Shown one piece after another: positions 4,896-5,612 of a DNA stretch of 5,612 nucleotides. The translations under genes and the position numbers were made by a program. Numbering within the stretch: the first letter of the stretch is position 1; each line of letters opens with the position of its first letter. Under the pieces are notes generated by a model. The model was not told where the DNA came from. It saw nothing but the letters and a program-made list of their open reading frames with translations, and ran no database searches. Origin of the DNA: Defluviicoccus vanus (GTDB lineage Bacteria > Pseudomonadota > Alphaproteobacteria > Rhodospirillales > Defluviicoccaceae); the NCBI RefSeq assembly GCF_014672695.1, contig NZ_CP053923.1, forward strand, positions 3,099,320 through 3,104,931. The letters run 5' to 3'.

Positions 4896-5612
<717 letters not shown>

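Overview
The window looks like chromosomal DNA of a GC-rich alphaproteobacterium, plausibly Rhodospirillales-like. The main evidence is the start of a DnaK of alphaproteobacterial type at the right end and a DUF983 zinc-ribbon membrane protein, a family common in that class. The order is inferred from sequence style only; no search was possible. No tRNA, rRNA, CRISPR array or transposase was found.

Layout, left to right. (1) 1-726, + strand: the C-terminal part of a DUF4435/TOPRIM-like nuclease-type protein. It is strikingly AT-rich against the rest of the window and is probably accessory (defence-type) DNA whose partner gene, if any, lies to the left. (2) 727-1016: GC-rich spacer with three hairpins, one of them a REP-like dispersed-repeat element. 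(3) 1017-1400, +: DUF983 protein. (4) 1401-1540: a stem-loop, then an AT-rich island with two abutting palindromes, one Fur-box-like. (5) 1541-2056 and 2142-2633, +: two small secreted proteins that are diverged tandem paralogues, each with exactly two cysteines after the signal peptide; family not recognised. (6) 2729-3046, - strand: small Cys-rich lipoprotein, convergent with the pair. (7) 3172-4642, -: a secreted thaumatin-family protein with a large cysteine-rich insertion, broken in this sequence by two one-base deletions, both at runs of five G. (8) 4643-4895: divergent intergenic region with a good promoter and palindromes in the dnaK leader. (9) 4896 to the right edge, +: first 239 codons of dnaK.

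Four of the seven genes (both paralogues, the lipoprotein and the thaumatin-like protein) encode exported proteins, three of them with disulfide-type cysteine patterns and one a Cys-rich lipoprotein. The middle of the window is therefore an envelope/secretion patch between an accessory nuclease gene and the conserved dnaK locus. No shared pathway can be shown. The points most worth following are the split thaumatin-like gene, the unrecognised two-cysteine pair with its palindromic upstream region, and the truncated DUF4435 gene as a possible edge of a defence locus.
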